Below, piece by piece: positions 53,331-60,950 of a stretch of 64,000 bases of DNA. The stretch is from Bacillota bacterium. Its GTDB lineage: Bacteria; Bacillota; Clostridia; Oscillospirales; Oscillospiraceae. The position numbers and the translations under genes are program-made. The stretch's first letter is position 1, and each line of letters begins with the position of its first letter. The notes under the pieces are model-generated. The model did no database searches. It was not told where the DNA came from and worked only from the letters and a program-made list of their open reading frames with translations. Location: contig JAUNCL010000012.1 in NCBI GenBank assembly GCA_030535235.1, positions 1-64,000 of the forward strand, written 5' to 3'.

Positions 53331-54521
53331 ATGAATATGGAAAACAAAAAACCTGTGAAGATGATCGCCCGGAGCAAAGCCCTGCTGGCCTGCGTCCTCT
53401 GCCTGCTGATCGGCGGCAGCGCGGCCCTGGGCGGCGTGTGGGCGGTTCTGGGGAAGAACGGCGTGGCCCTCCTCCAGGCTGACCGGCTCATCAGCCGGAA
53501 GTTTGTGGGGGAGGACGATGAGACCGCCCGCCGGGAGGCCGCCCTGGATGCTATGGTGAACGCCTTGGGGGACCGGTGGTCCTACTACCTGACCCCTCAG
53601 GAGTACCAGCGGCTCCGGGAGACCCGGAAAAATTCCTACATCGGCGTCGGCATCACGGTGGACAAGGGGGAGGGGGACGGCCTGCGGATCCTGGCGGTCA
53701 CCGAGGACAGCCCCGCCCTGGAGGCCGGCCTGCAGGCCGGGGAGATCATCCGGGCGGTGAACGGGACCCAGGTCACCCCGGAGACCAGAGAGGCGTGCCT
53801 TACCGCCATGAAAGGGGAGGAGGGCACGGCGGTCCGGCTGGAGGTGGAGGACGCCCAGGGGGCCTGCCGCACCGTAGAAGTGGTGTGCCGGGAGATTCGA
53901 TTCCAAGCCGTCCTCTGGGAGCTGCTGGAGGGGGACGTGGGCCTCATCACCATCCGGAACTTCTACTCCGGCGCCGCCGATCTGGTGCGGCAGGGGGTGG
54001 AGGAGCTCACCGACCAGGGGGCTAAGGCCCTGGTGCTGGATGTGCGGAACAACCCCGGGGGCTACGTGACAGAGCTGACCAGTATGCTGGACCTGCTGCT
54101 GCCCGAGGGGGACATCTTCATCAGCCGCAGCTATAACGGCAGGGAGAAGGTCTACACCTCCGACGCCGCCTGGGTGGACCTCCCTCTGGCGGTGCTGGTG
54201 AACGGGGAGAGCTACAGTGCGGCGGAGTTCCTGGCGGCCCAGCTCCGGGAGTCCGCCGGGGCGGTGGTGGTGGGGACCCGCACCTGCGGCAAGGGGTATT
54301 CCCAGAACCTCTTCCGGCTCAGTGACGGCAGTGCCATCGGCCTGTCCACCTCCCGGTACTACACCGGCAGCGGGGTCTCCCTCATTGGTGTGGGGGTGGA
54401 GCCGGAACCCTCGGTGGAGCTCACTGAGGAGGCCAGAGTCCAGCTCCAGGCGGGAGAGCTGCCCCGTGACCAGGACCTACAGCTCCAGGCGGCCATCCGG
54501 GCCCTGGGCCTGGACCGGTGA
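53331..54521 (+). CDS. C-terminal processing protease, S41 family (CtpA-like)
   Basis: 396 residues. Membrane anchor (ALLACVLCLLIGGSAALGGVWAVL), then a PDZ domain (NSYIGVGITVDKGEGDGLRILAVTEDSPALEAGLQAGEIIRAVNG) inserted before the S41 core with NFYSGAADLVRQGVEEL, VLDVRNNPGGYV, catalytic Ser in NGESYSAAEF and Lys in GTRTCGKGYSQ. It processes extracytoplasmic proteins, often wall hydrolases. It commonly follows ftsEX in Firmicutes, but here a terminator intervenes. Start ATG 53331 after gaaggaa; a longer frame from 53154 has no support. Confidence 0.92.
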   Translation: MNMENKKPVKMIARSKALLACVLCLLIGGSAALGGVWAVLGKNGVALLQADRLISRKFVGEDDETARREAALDAMVNALGDRWSYYLTPQEYQRLRETRKNSYIGVGITVDKGEGDGLRILAVTEDSPALEAGLQAGEIIRAVNGTQVTPETREACLTAMKGEEGTAVRLEVEDAQGACRTVEVVCREIRFQAVLWELLEGDVGLITIRNFYSGAADLVRQGVEELTDQGAKALVLDVRNNPGGYVTELTSMLDLLLPEGDIFISRSYNGREKVYTSDAAWVDLPLAVLVNGESYSAAEFLAAQLRESAGAVVVGTRTCGKGYSQNLFRLSDGSAIGLSTSRYYTGSGVSLIGVGVEPEPSVELTEEARVQLQAGELPRDQDLQLQAAIRALGLDR

Positions 54522-54561
54522 GCCAAAGAGGGGACCATCGACGAGAACTGACGGTATCCCC

Positions 54562-54590
54562 TTGACAGACCGGAGCAAACTACCTATAAT
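54562..54590 (+). promoter_or_regulatory. Consensus promoter of greA-lysS
   Basis: Perfect TTGACA (54562-54567), 17-base spacer, perfect TATAAT (54585-54590). A second TATAAT (54622-54627) without a good -35 lies in the 117-base leader. Confidence 0.85.
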
Positions 54591-54707
54591 ACTTAAACAT
54601 GTAAACTGATTTTTATTTTATTATAATGTATCGGAACCTCCCGTGGGCTGCCCAAAGGGTGACATGGCGGGGAACCGAATCATCAGAAAGATCGAGGTAT
54701 ATGACCC

Positions 54708-55178
54708 ATGGCAAAGGAATACAGACTCAGCGCAGAGCGCCTGGAGGAACTGAAGCAGGAACTGACCTACCTGAAGACCGTTCGTGAGAAGGAAGTGGCC
54801 GAGCTCATCAAGGAGGCCCGCTCTTTCGGCGACCTGTCCGAGAACAGCGAATACGACGAAGCGAAGAACGAGCAGGGCAAGCTCTACTCCCGCATTGCCG
54901 AGCTGGAGGAGATTCTGTCCAACTACACCATCATCGAGGAGACCGAGCGTCTGGACGCCGTCCACGTGGGCAACACCGTGGTGGTGGAGGATCTGGAATT
55001 CAACGAGGAGGAAACCTACGCCATCGTGGGCTCCCAGGAGGCCGACCCCATGAACGGCCGCATTTCCGAGGAATCCCCCTTCGGCCGGGCCCTGCTGGGC
55101 AAGCAGGTCGGCGAAGAGGTGGTGGTGGAGGCCCCCGCCGGCAACATCCGGTACAAGATCGTTGCCATTCAGAGATAA
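54708..55178 (+). CDS. greA: Transcription elongation factor GreA
   Basis: 156 residues. The N-terminal coiled coil has the acidic tip ARSFGDLSENSEYDEAKNEQ; the C-terminal FKBP-like domain has SPFGRALLGKQVGEEVVVEAPAG. It stimulates RNA polymerase cleavage of backtracked transcripts. A strong promoter and 117-base leader precede it; lysS follows after 21 bases, a pairing common in Firmicutes. Confidence 0.96.
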   Translation: MAKEYRLSAERLEELKQELTYLKTVREKEVAELIKEARSFGDLSENSEYDEAKNEQGKLYSRIAELEEILSNYTIIEETERLDAVHVGNTVVVEDLEFNEEETYAIVGSQEADPMNGRISEESPFGRALLGKQVGEEVVVEAPAGNIRYKIVAIQR

Positions 55179-55199
55179 AGAGAGAAGGAGCGGAACATC

Positions 55200-56705
55200 A
55201 TGGCTGAAAACAAGAAGAAGGAACCGGTCCAGGAGCAGGAACAGGATCTGTCCCAGATCCTGAAGGTTCGCAGAGACAAGCTGAAGACCCTGCAGGAGGC
55301 AGGCAAGGACCCCTTTGAGCAGACCAAGTTCGTGGTCTCCCACCACACCCAGGACATCAAGGACAACTTCGACGCCATGGAGGGCCAGGAGGTCACCGTG
55401 GCCGGCCGTCTCATGTCCAAGCGGGGTATGGGCAAGGTGAGCTTCTGCGACATGCAGGACAAGACCGGCCGCATCCAGCTCTACGCCCGCCGGGACGAGA
55501 TGGATGAGGCGGTCTACAGTGATTTCAAGAAGTACGACATCGGCGACATCGTGGGCGTGGTCGGCGAGGTCTTCCGCACCCAGCGGGGGGAGATGAGCGT
55601 CCGCTGCAAGACTGTGACCCTGCTGTCCAAGTCCCTGCGGCCCCTGCCCGAGAAGTTCCACGGCCTCACCGACAAGGAGCTGCGCTATCGTCAGCGCTAT
55701 GTGGACCTGATCGTGAACCCCGACTCCCGCCGCAACTTTGAGATCCGCAGCAAGCTGGTGAGCTACCTGCGGTCCTTCCTGGACGGCCGGGGCTATATGG
55801 AGGTGGAGACCCCCGTGCTGAACACCATCTCCGGCGGCGCCACCGCCCGGCCCTTCATCACCCACCACAACACCCTGGACATCGACATGTACATGCGTAT
55901 CGCCACCGAGCTGCACCTGAAGCGGCTCATCGTGGGCGGCCTGGAGCGGGTCTATGAGATCGGCCGCATCTTCCGCAACGAGGGCATGGACACCAAGCAC
56001 AACCCCGAGTTCACTACCGTGGAGCTGTATGAGGCCTATGCCGACTTCAACGACATGATGGACCTCTTTGAGGATTTCCTCTCCGGGGCCGCCATGGAGA
56101 TTCTGGGCACCTACGACGTGACCTGGCAGGGGGAGAACATCAGCCTGGCTCCCGGCTTCCGCCGCCTGACCATGGCCGAGGCCGTGAAGGAGTACCTGGG
56201 TGTGGACTTCATGTCCATCGAAGGGGACGAGGCCGCCGTGGCCGCTGCCAAGAGCGTGGGGGTGGACATGGACGGCGTGGAGCCCACCTGGGGCCACGCC
56301 CTCTACGAGTGCTTCGACCAGAAGGTGGAGGAGAAGCTCATCCAGCCCACCTTCATCACCATGCACCCCGTGGATGTGTCCCCCCTGGCCAAGCGCTCCC
56401 CCAAGGATCACCGGCTCACCGAGCGGTTCGAGCTCTTCATCTGCCGCAGCGAGATGGGCAACGCCTTCTCCGAGCTGAACGACCCCATCGACCAGAAGGA
56501 GCGGTTCCAGAAGCAGGTGGAGATGCGGGCCAAGGGCGACGAGGAGGCCGGCATGATGGACGAGGACTACATCAACGCCCTGGAGTACGGTCTGCCCCCC
56601 ACGGGCGGCCTGGGCATCGGCATCGACCGCTGCGTCATGCTCCTCACCGGCGCGGACTCCATCCGTGACGTCATCCTCTTCCCCACCATGAAGCCCATTG
56701 ACTAA
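55200..56705 (+). CDS. lysS: Lysyl-tRNA synthetase, class II
   Basis: 501 residues. N-terminal OB fold for anticodon binding (VTVAGRLMSKRGMGKVSFCDMQD), then class II motif 1 (SKLVSYLRSFLDGRGYMEVETPVLN), motif 2 (YEIGRIFRNEGMDTKHNPEFT) and motif 3 (GLPPTGGLGIGIDRCVMLL). It charges tRNA-Lys, one gene for which lies at the start of the window. No T-box leader was seen. Confidence 0.97.
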   Translation: MAENKKKEPVQEQEQDLSQILKVRRDKLKTLQEAGKDPFEQTKFVVSHHTQDIKDNFDAMEGQEVTVAGRLMSKRGMGKVSFCDMQDKTGRIQLYARRDEMDEAVYSDFKKYDIGDIVGVVGEVFRTQRGEMSVRCKTVTLLSKSLRPLPEKFHGLTDKELRYRQRYVDLIVNPDSRRNFEIRSKLVSYLRSFLDGRGYMEVETPVLNTISGGATARPFITHHNTLDIDMYMRIATELHLKRLIVGGLERVYEIGRIFRNEGMDTKHNPEFTTVELYEAYADFNDMMDLFEDFLSGAAMEILGTYDVTWQGENISLAPGFRRLTMAEAVKEYLGVDFMSIEGDEAAVAAAKSVGVDMDGVEPTWGHALYECFDQKVEEKLIQPTFITMHPVDVSPLAKRSPKDHRLTERFELFICRSEMGNAFSELNDPIDQKERFQKQVEMRAKGDEEAGMMDEDYINALEYGLPPTGGLGIGIDRCVMLLTGADSIRDVILFPTMKPID

Positions 56706-56715
56706 ATAAGGAATG

Positions 56716-56750
56716 ACAGCATACCGTCAGCCAGTCTGTCGGTATGCTGT
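56716..56750 (+). terminator. Hairpin after lysS
   Basis: 11-bp perfect stem acagcataccg/cggtatgctgt (56716-56726 with 56740-56750) with a 13-base loop; the downstream sequence tgtgcagttt is only moderately T-rich. Confidence 0.55.
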
Positions 56751-56784
56751 TGTGCAGTTTGCCGGACAGTGGGAGGCGGAGTCG

Positions 56785-58152
56785 TTGATACGGATCTGGA
56801 AAGAAAAAACCATGGCCTGGGGGGCCCGCCGGGGGATGAACGCCACCCGGCTGGCTGTGCTCTCCTTTGGGGGCATCCTCCTGCTGGGGACCCTCCTGCT
56901 GATGCTGCCGGGGATGTCCCGGAGCGGGGAGAGCGCCGGGCTTCTCGCCAGCCTCTTCACCGCCACCTCCGCCACCTGCGTCACCGGTCTGTCCCTGGCG
57001 GATACCCTGACCCAGTGGTCTTCGGCGGGGCAGGTGGTGATCCTGATCATGATCCAGCTGGGGGGCCTGGGCTTTATGACGGCCTACACCCTCCTGCTCA
57101 CCGTGTCCCGCCGGGAGATCCTGCTCTCCCAGCGGCTCATCCTGGCATCCACCCTGGGCCTGCGGAACACCGGCGGGGTGGTGCGTTTGGTCCGCCACGC
57201 CCTGCTGGGCACGGCCATTCTGGAGGGCACCGGGGCGGTCCTCCTGTCCCTCTGCTTCGTGCCGGAGTTTGGCCCGGTGGGGATCTGGTACGGGATCTTT
57301 CACGCGGTCTCCGCCTTCTGCAACGCCGGCTTTGACCTGATGGGACCACAAGGGGGCAGCCTGGCCCTCTTCGCTGACCGGCCGGCGGTGCTGGCCATCC
57401 ACGGCGCCCTGGTGATTTTAGGGGGCCTGGGCTTTTTCGTCTGGGAGGACATCTACCGCCAGCGGCGGTGGAAAAAGTTCTCCCTCTACACCCGGATGGT
57501 TCTGGTCATGACCGCCCTGCTGATCCTGATGGGCTGGGGGTATTTCCTCCTGGCCGAGTGGAGCAACCCGGCTACCCTGGGGCCTATGGCTGTGGGGGAC
57601 AAGGTGATGAACGCCCTCTTCCAGTCTGTGACCCTGCGGACGGCGGGCTTTGCCAGCATCCCCCAGGGGGGCCTGCGGGAGAGCTCTCAGGTGATGTGCC
57701 TGCTCTTCATGCTCATCGGCGGCAGCAGCGGCTCCACCGCCGGGGGCGTGAAGACCGTCACCATCCTGGTGCTGGCCGCCGCCCTGTGGAACGGACTCCG
57801 GGGGCGGCAGATGGTCCTCCTCCGGGGCAGGACCATCCCGGCCCGGCAGGTGTTCAACGCCTTTACCCTGACCCTCACGGTGCTGGTGGCCGTCTTTCTC
57901 TGCACCATGGGCATCTCCCTGGCAGAGGGCGGTCCCTTCCTGCCCATCCTCTACGAGGTGACCTCTGCGGTGGGTACTGTGGGCCTGAGCACCGGCCTCA
58001 CCGGGAGCCTGTCGGCGGGAAGCTGTCTGGTGATCATCGCCCTCATGTATATGGGCCGGGTGGGGATCCTCTCCTTCTCTCTGGCCTTCATGCTCCCCAA
58101 GGGCAGGGGAGACAAGGTGCGCTATCCCACCTGTGATGTGATGATTGGATAA
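56785..58152 (+). CDS. ktrB: Potassium uptake channel subunit, KtrB/TrkH family
   Basis: 455 residues from TTG 56785 (gggagg eight bases upstream; ATG 56812 is the alternative). Four repeated span-pore-span units with filter regions TATSATCVTGLSL, VSAFCNAGFDLMG, SVTLRTAGFASI and TSAVGTVGLSTGL, and GGSSGSTAGGVKT in the gating loop. It forms the K+ pore regulated by the RCK protein encoded 12 bases downstream. Confidence 0.92.
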   Translation: MIRIWKEKTMAWGARRGMNATRLAVLSFGGILLLGTLLLMLPGMSRSGESAGLLASLFTATSATCVTGLSLADTLTQWSSAGQVVILIMIQLGGLGFMTAYTLLLTVSRREILLSQRLILASTLGLRNTGGVVRLVRHALLGTAILEGTGAVLLSLCFVPEFGPVGIWYGIFHAVSAFCNAGFDLMGPQGGSLALFADRPAVLAIHGALVILGGLGFFVWEDIYRQRRWKKFSLYTRMVLVMTALLILMGWGYFLLAEWSNPATLGPMAVGDKVMNALFQSVTLRTAGFASIPQGGLRESSQVMCLLFMLIGGSSGSTAGGVKTVTILVLAAALWNGLRGRQMVLLRGRTIPARQVFNAFTLTLTVLVAVFLCTMGISLAEGGPFLPILYEVTSAVGTVGLSTGLTGSLSAGSCLVIIALMYMGRVGILSFSLAFMLPKGRGDKVRYPTCDVMIG

Positions 58153-58163
58153 GGAGGATTCCC

Positions 58164-58817
58164 ATGGAGACATTTGTGGTGATCGGCCTGGGCCGCTTCG
58201 GGTCGGCTGTGGCCGAGGAACTGTGCGCCCTGGGCCACCAGGTCCTGGCCATCGACACCGACGAGAAGGCTGTCCAGCGGATGGCCGACAAGGTCACCCA
58301 GGCGGTGGTAGGGGACTGTCAGGACCCGGAGGTCCTGGAGATGCTGGGGGTAAAAAATATGGACGGGGCGGTGGTGTCCTTCAGCAGCGACATCGGCACC
58401 AGCGTCCTCATCACCCTGAACCTGAAGGAGCTGGGCATCCCCCGGATCATCTGCAAGGCCAGGAACCACAGCCACCGGGAGGTCCTCCGCCGCATCGGCG
58501 CGGACCAGGTGGTCTTTCCCGAGCTGGAGAGCGGCCGGAACCTGGCCCGCACCCTGGCCAACCGGGAGATCCTGAACTATATCGAACTCACCGAGCGCTA
58601 CGGCATCGTGAAGCTGAAGGTCCCGCCCCCCTGGGTGGGAAAGACCCTGCGGGAGCTGAACGTCCGGGTGAACTATCGGGTGAATATCATCGCCATTCAG
58701 AGTGAGGACGAGGCCATCCAGCCGGTCCCTGCCCCGGACTATGCCTTCCGGGAGGGGGATCTGATCTTCACCCTGGGCGACAACGAGAGCAATGAGCGCA
58801 TCCTTGCGCTGGAGTGA
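58164..58817 (+). CDS. ktrA: Potassium uptake regulator, KtrA/TrkA (RCK domains)
   Basis: 217 residues. RCK-N Rossmann domain with GLGRFGSAVAEELCALGHQVLAID and later VVGDCQDPEVLEMLGVKNMDGAVV, then RCK-C (IVKLKVPPPWVGKTLRELNVRVNYRVNIIAI). It binds nucleotide (ATP/ADP or NAD) and gates KtrB. ATG 58164 has aaggagg upstream. The stop overlaps the GTG/ATG region of the next gene. Confidence 0.94.
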   Translation: METFVVIGLGRFGSAVAEELCALGHQVLAIDTDEKAVQRMADKVTQAVVGDCQDPEVLEMLGVKNMDGAVVSFSSDIGTSVLITLNLKELGIPRIICKARNHSHREVLRRIGADQVVFPELESGRNLARTLANREILNYIELTERYGIVKLKVPPPWVGKTLRELNVRVNYRVNIIAIQSEDEAIQPVPAPDYAFREGDLIFTLGDNESNERILALE

Positions 58818-58819
58818 CT

Positions 58820-59590
58820 ATGGAGAAAATCACAAGCAGAACCAACCCCCTTATGACCCACATCCGCAAGCTGTCCAACGACCGGAAGTACCGGCGGACC
58901 AGCGGGCAGATGGTCTGTGAGGGGCCGAAAATGCTGGCCGAGGCCCTGAAATGGGGGGCCAGGGTGGAGGTCCTGGTATGCGCCGAGGGGTATCAGCTCC
59001 CCCCGGACCTGCCCGGGGACCTGCGTCTGGTGGAGGTCCCCGCCGACCTGCTCAAGTCGGTGGCCCCCACGGAGACCCCCCAAAAGGTCCTCTTCCTCTG
59101 CGCCCTTCCCCCACGGGGACTGCCGGAGGCCCTCTCCGGCGGCCGGTATCTGGTCCTGGACGGGCTCCAGGACCCGGGCAACGTGGGGACCCTGTGGCGG
59201 ACGGCCGATGCCTTTGGGGCCGACGGCCTCTTTCTGCTGCCCGGCTGTGCCGACCCCTGGAACCCCAAGACCCTCCGGGCCACCATGGGGGCCTGCTTCC
59301 GCCTGCCGGTGTGGGAGGGGGAGCTGACCGCCCTGACCGGCCTGCTGGACCGCCACGGCCTGCCCCTGTACGCCACCGCCCTCCGGGAGGACACGGTGGA
59401 TATCCGGGCCCTGGACCTGACCCGGTCCGCTGTGGTCATCGGCAGCGAGGGGAGAGGGGTCTCCCGGGAAGTGCTGGAGGCCAGCGCGAAAACCGTCAAA
59501 ATTCCCATGACCGACCGGTGTGAGTCCCTCAACGCGGCCTCCGCCGGCACGGTGGTCCTGTGGCAGATGTGCCAGGGGACCTTTCAATGA
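58820..59590 (+). CDS. TrmH/SpoU-family RNA 2'-O-methyltransferase
   Basis: 256 residues. N-terminal substrate-binding domain (SRTNPLMTHIRKLSNDRKYRRTSGQMVCEGPKMLAEAL) and C-terminal trefoil-knot domain with LDGLQDPGNVGTLWRTADAFGADG, VVIGSEGRGVS and IPMTDRCESLNAASAGTVVLW. SAM-dependent ribose methylation of rRNA or tRNA; the exact site is not predictable. ATG 58820 follows ktrA by two bases with ggagtg upstream. Confidence 0.92.
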   Translation: MEKITSRTNPLMTHIRKLSNDRKYRRTSGQMVCEGPKMLAEALKWGARVEVLVCAEGYQLPPDLPGDLRLVEVPADLLKSVAPTETPQKVLFLCALPPRGLPEALSGGRYLVLDGLQDPGNVGTLWRTADAFGADGLFLLPGCADPWNPKTLRATMGACFRLPVWEGELTALTGLLDRHGLPLYATALREDTVDIRALDLTRSAVVIGSEGRGVSREVLEASAKTVKIPMTDRCESLNAASAGTVVLWQMCQGTFQ

Positions 59591-59611
59591 TCCAACAAGG
59601 AGAGGGCGAAC

Positions 59612-60892
59612 ATGAGTACCGTAAGACACTGGCTTTGGCTGAGCACCCGGGGCAAGAACCCGGAGCGGTATGCTGCCCGTATCCTGGCCCGCTTCGGCAC
59701 CCCGGAGGGGGCCTATCACGCCGACCGGGAGGCCTACGACTGGTTGGAGGACCTTCCTGAGACGGTGAAACAGACCCTGCTGGACAAAAGTCTGGCAGGG
59801 GCGGACAAGATCATAGAGGACTGCCGGCGGCTGGGCATCCGCATCCTCACCATGCAGGACGCGGACTACCCCGAGCGGCTGCGGCAGATCCAGGATCCGC
59901 CCTGCGTCCTCTATGTGAAGGGCAGCCTGCCTGCCCTGGACGAGGAGGCGGCGGTGGCCATCGTAGGCGCCCGGAAGGCCAGTCCCTATGGGATCATGGC
60001 CGCCCGGCGGCTGGGGTTGGACCTGGCCCGCCAGGGGGCTTTGGTGGTCAGTGGCTCCGCCTGGGGCATTGACGCCGCAGCCCTGGAGGGCGCCCTCAAG
60101 GGGGGCGGTCAGGTGATCTCCGTCCTGGGCAACGGGATCGATGTGATCTATCCCACCGGAAACCAGGCCCTCTATGAGGATGTGGCCGCCCGGGGGGCGC
60201 TGATCTCCGAGTATCCCCCGGGGACGGAACCCAAGGGGAGCCACTTCCCGGTGCGCAACCGCATCCTGGCCGGCCTGAGCCTGGGCGTGGTGGTGGTAGA
60301 GGGGACGGAGACCAGCGGATCCCTCATCACCGCCCGGTGGGCTCTGGAGGAGGACCGGGACATCTTCGCGGTACCGGGGAACATCGATGCCCCGCTGTCC
60401 CGAGGCCCCAACGGCCTCATCCGAAAGAACGAGGCCAAGCTGATCCTGGACGCCTGGGATATTCTAGAGGAATACGAATTCCTCTATCCGGAGAAGCTTC
60501 ACCCCAAGGGGGAGCTGCCCCAAAGGGCCCAGGCGGCCCGGCTGGGACCGCCGCCGCCCCCGGCAGAACCGGAAGAGGAACCGGAGGAGCGGGTGGAGCG
60601 GCCGCCCCGTAAGATGCCCCGGCTCAGGACAGCGCCGAAACCGGAGCCGGAAGAGGAGGAGCCGACCCTGGTGGTGGACCTGCGAAAGGACCCGGAGGCC
60701 TTCACCGACGATGAGGCCGCCCTCATCCGCGCCCTTCAGGGCGGCGGGGCCCGCACGGCCGATGACCTGGTGGAGGACACCGGCATCCCCGCCCGGCGGG
60801 TGATGTCCGCCCTGACCATGCTCCAGGTCCGTCAGCTGGTGGGCCAGGAGCCGGGCAAGGGGTTTTCCACCCCGGTCCGATTGAAGGAGTAA
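59612..60892 (+). CDS. dprA: DNA-processing protein DprA (Smf)
   Basis: 426 residues. Short N-terminal helical domain, Rossmann core with AIVGARKASPYGIMAARRLGLDLARQGALVVSGSAWGIDAAA, GSHFPVRNRILAGLSLGVVVVEGTETSGSLITARWALEEDRDIFAVPG, a Pro/Glu/Arg-rich linker (about 300-350) and a C-terminal winged helix (DEAALIRALQGGGARTADDLVEDTGI). It loads RecA onto incoming ssDNA in natural transformation and is widespread even where competence is unknown. Usual order dprA-topA-trmFO. Confidence 0.95.
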   Translation: MSTVRHWLWLSTRGKNPERYAARILARFGTPEGAYHADREAYDWLEDLPETVKQTLLDKSLAGADKIIEDCRRLGIRILTMQDADYPERLRQIQDPPCVLYVKGSLPALDEEAAVAIVGARKASPYGIMAARRLGLDLARQGALVVSGSAWGIDAAALEGALKGGGQVISVLGNGIDVIYPTGNQALYEDVAARGALISEYPPGTEPKGSHFPVRNRILAGLSLGVVVVEGTETSGSLITARWALEEDRDIFAVPGNIDAPLSRGPNGLIRKNEAKLILDAWDILEEYEFLYPEKLHPKGELPQRAQAARLGPPPPPAEPEEEPEERVERPPRKMPRLRTAPKPEPEEEEPTLVVDLRKDPEAFTDDEAALIRALQGGGARTADDLVEDTGIPARRVMSALTMLQVRQLVGQEPGKGFSTPVRLKE

Positions 60893-60950
60893 ACGACATC
60901 CCTTTGGATGAAACCATACATGGAACAGCAAGAGACACGGAGGTTGCAAC

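Noticed and set aside
54591..54707. T-box or other riboswitch in the greA-lysS leader
   Set aside because: No T-box sequence, specifier loop or terminator/antiterminator pair was found; only a weak GC-rich fold is visible.
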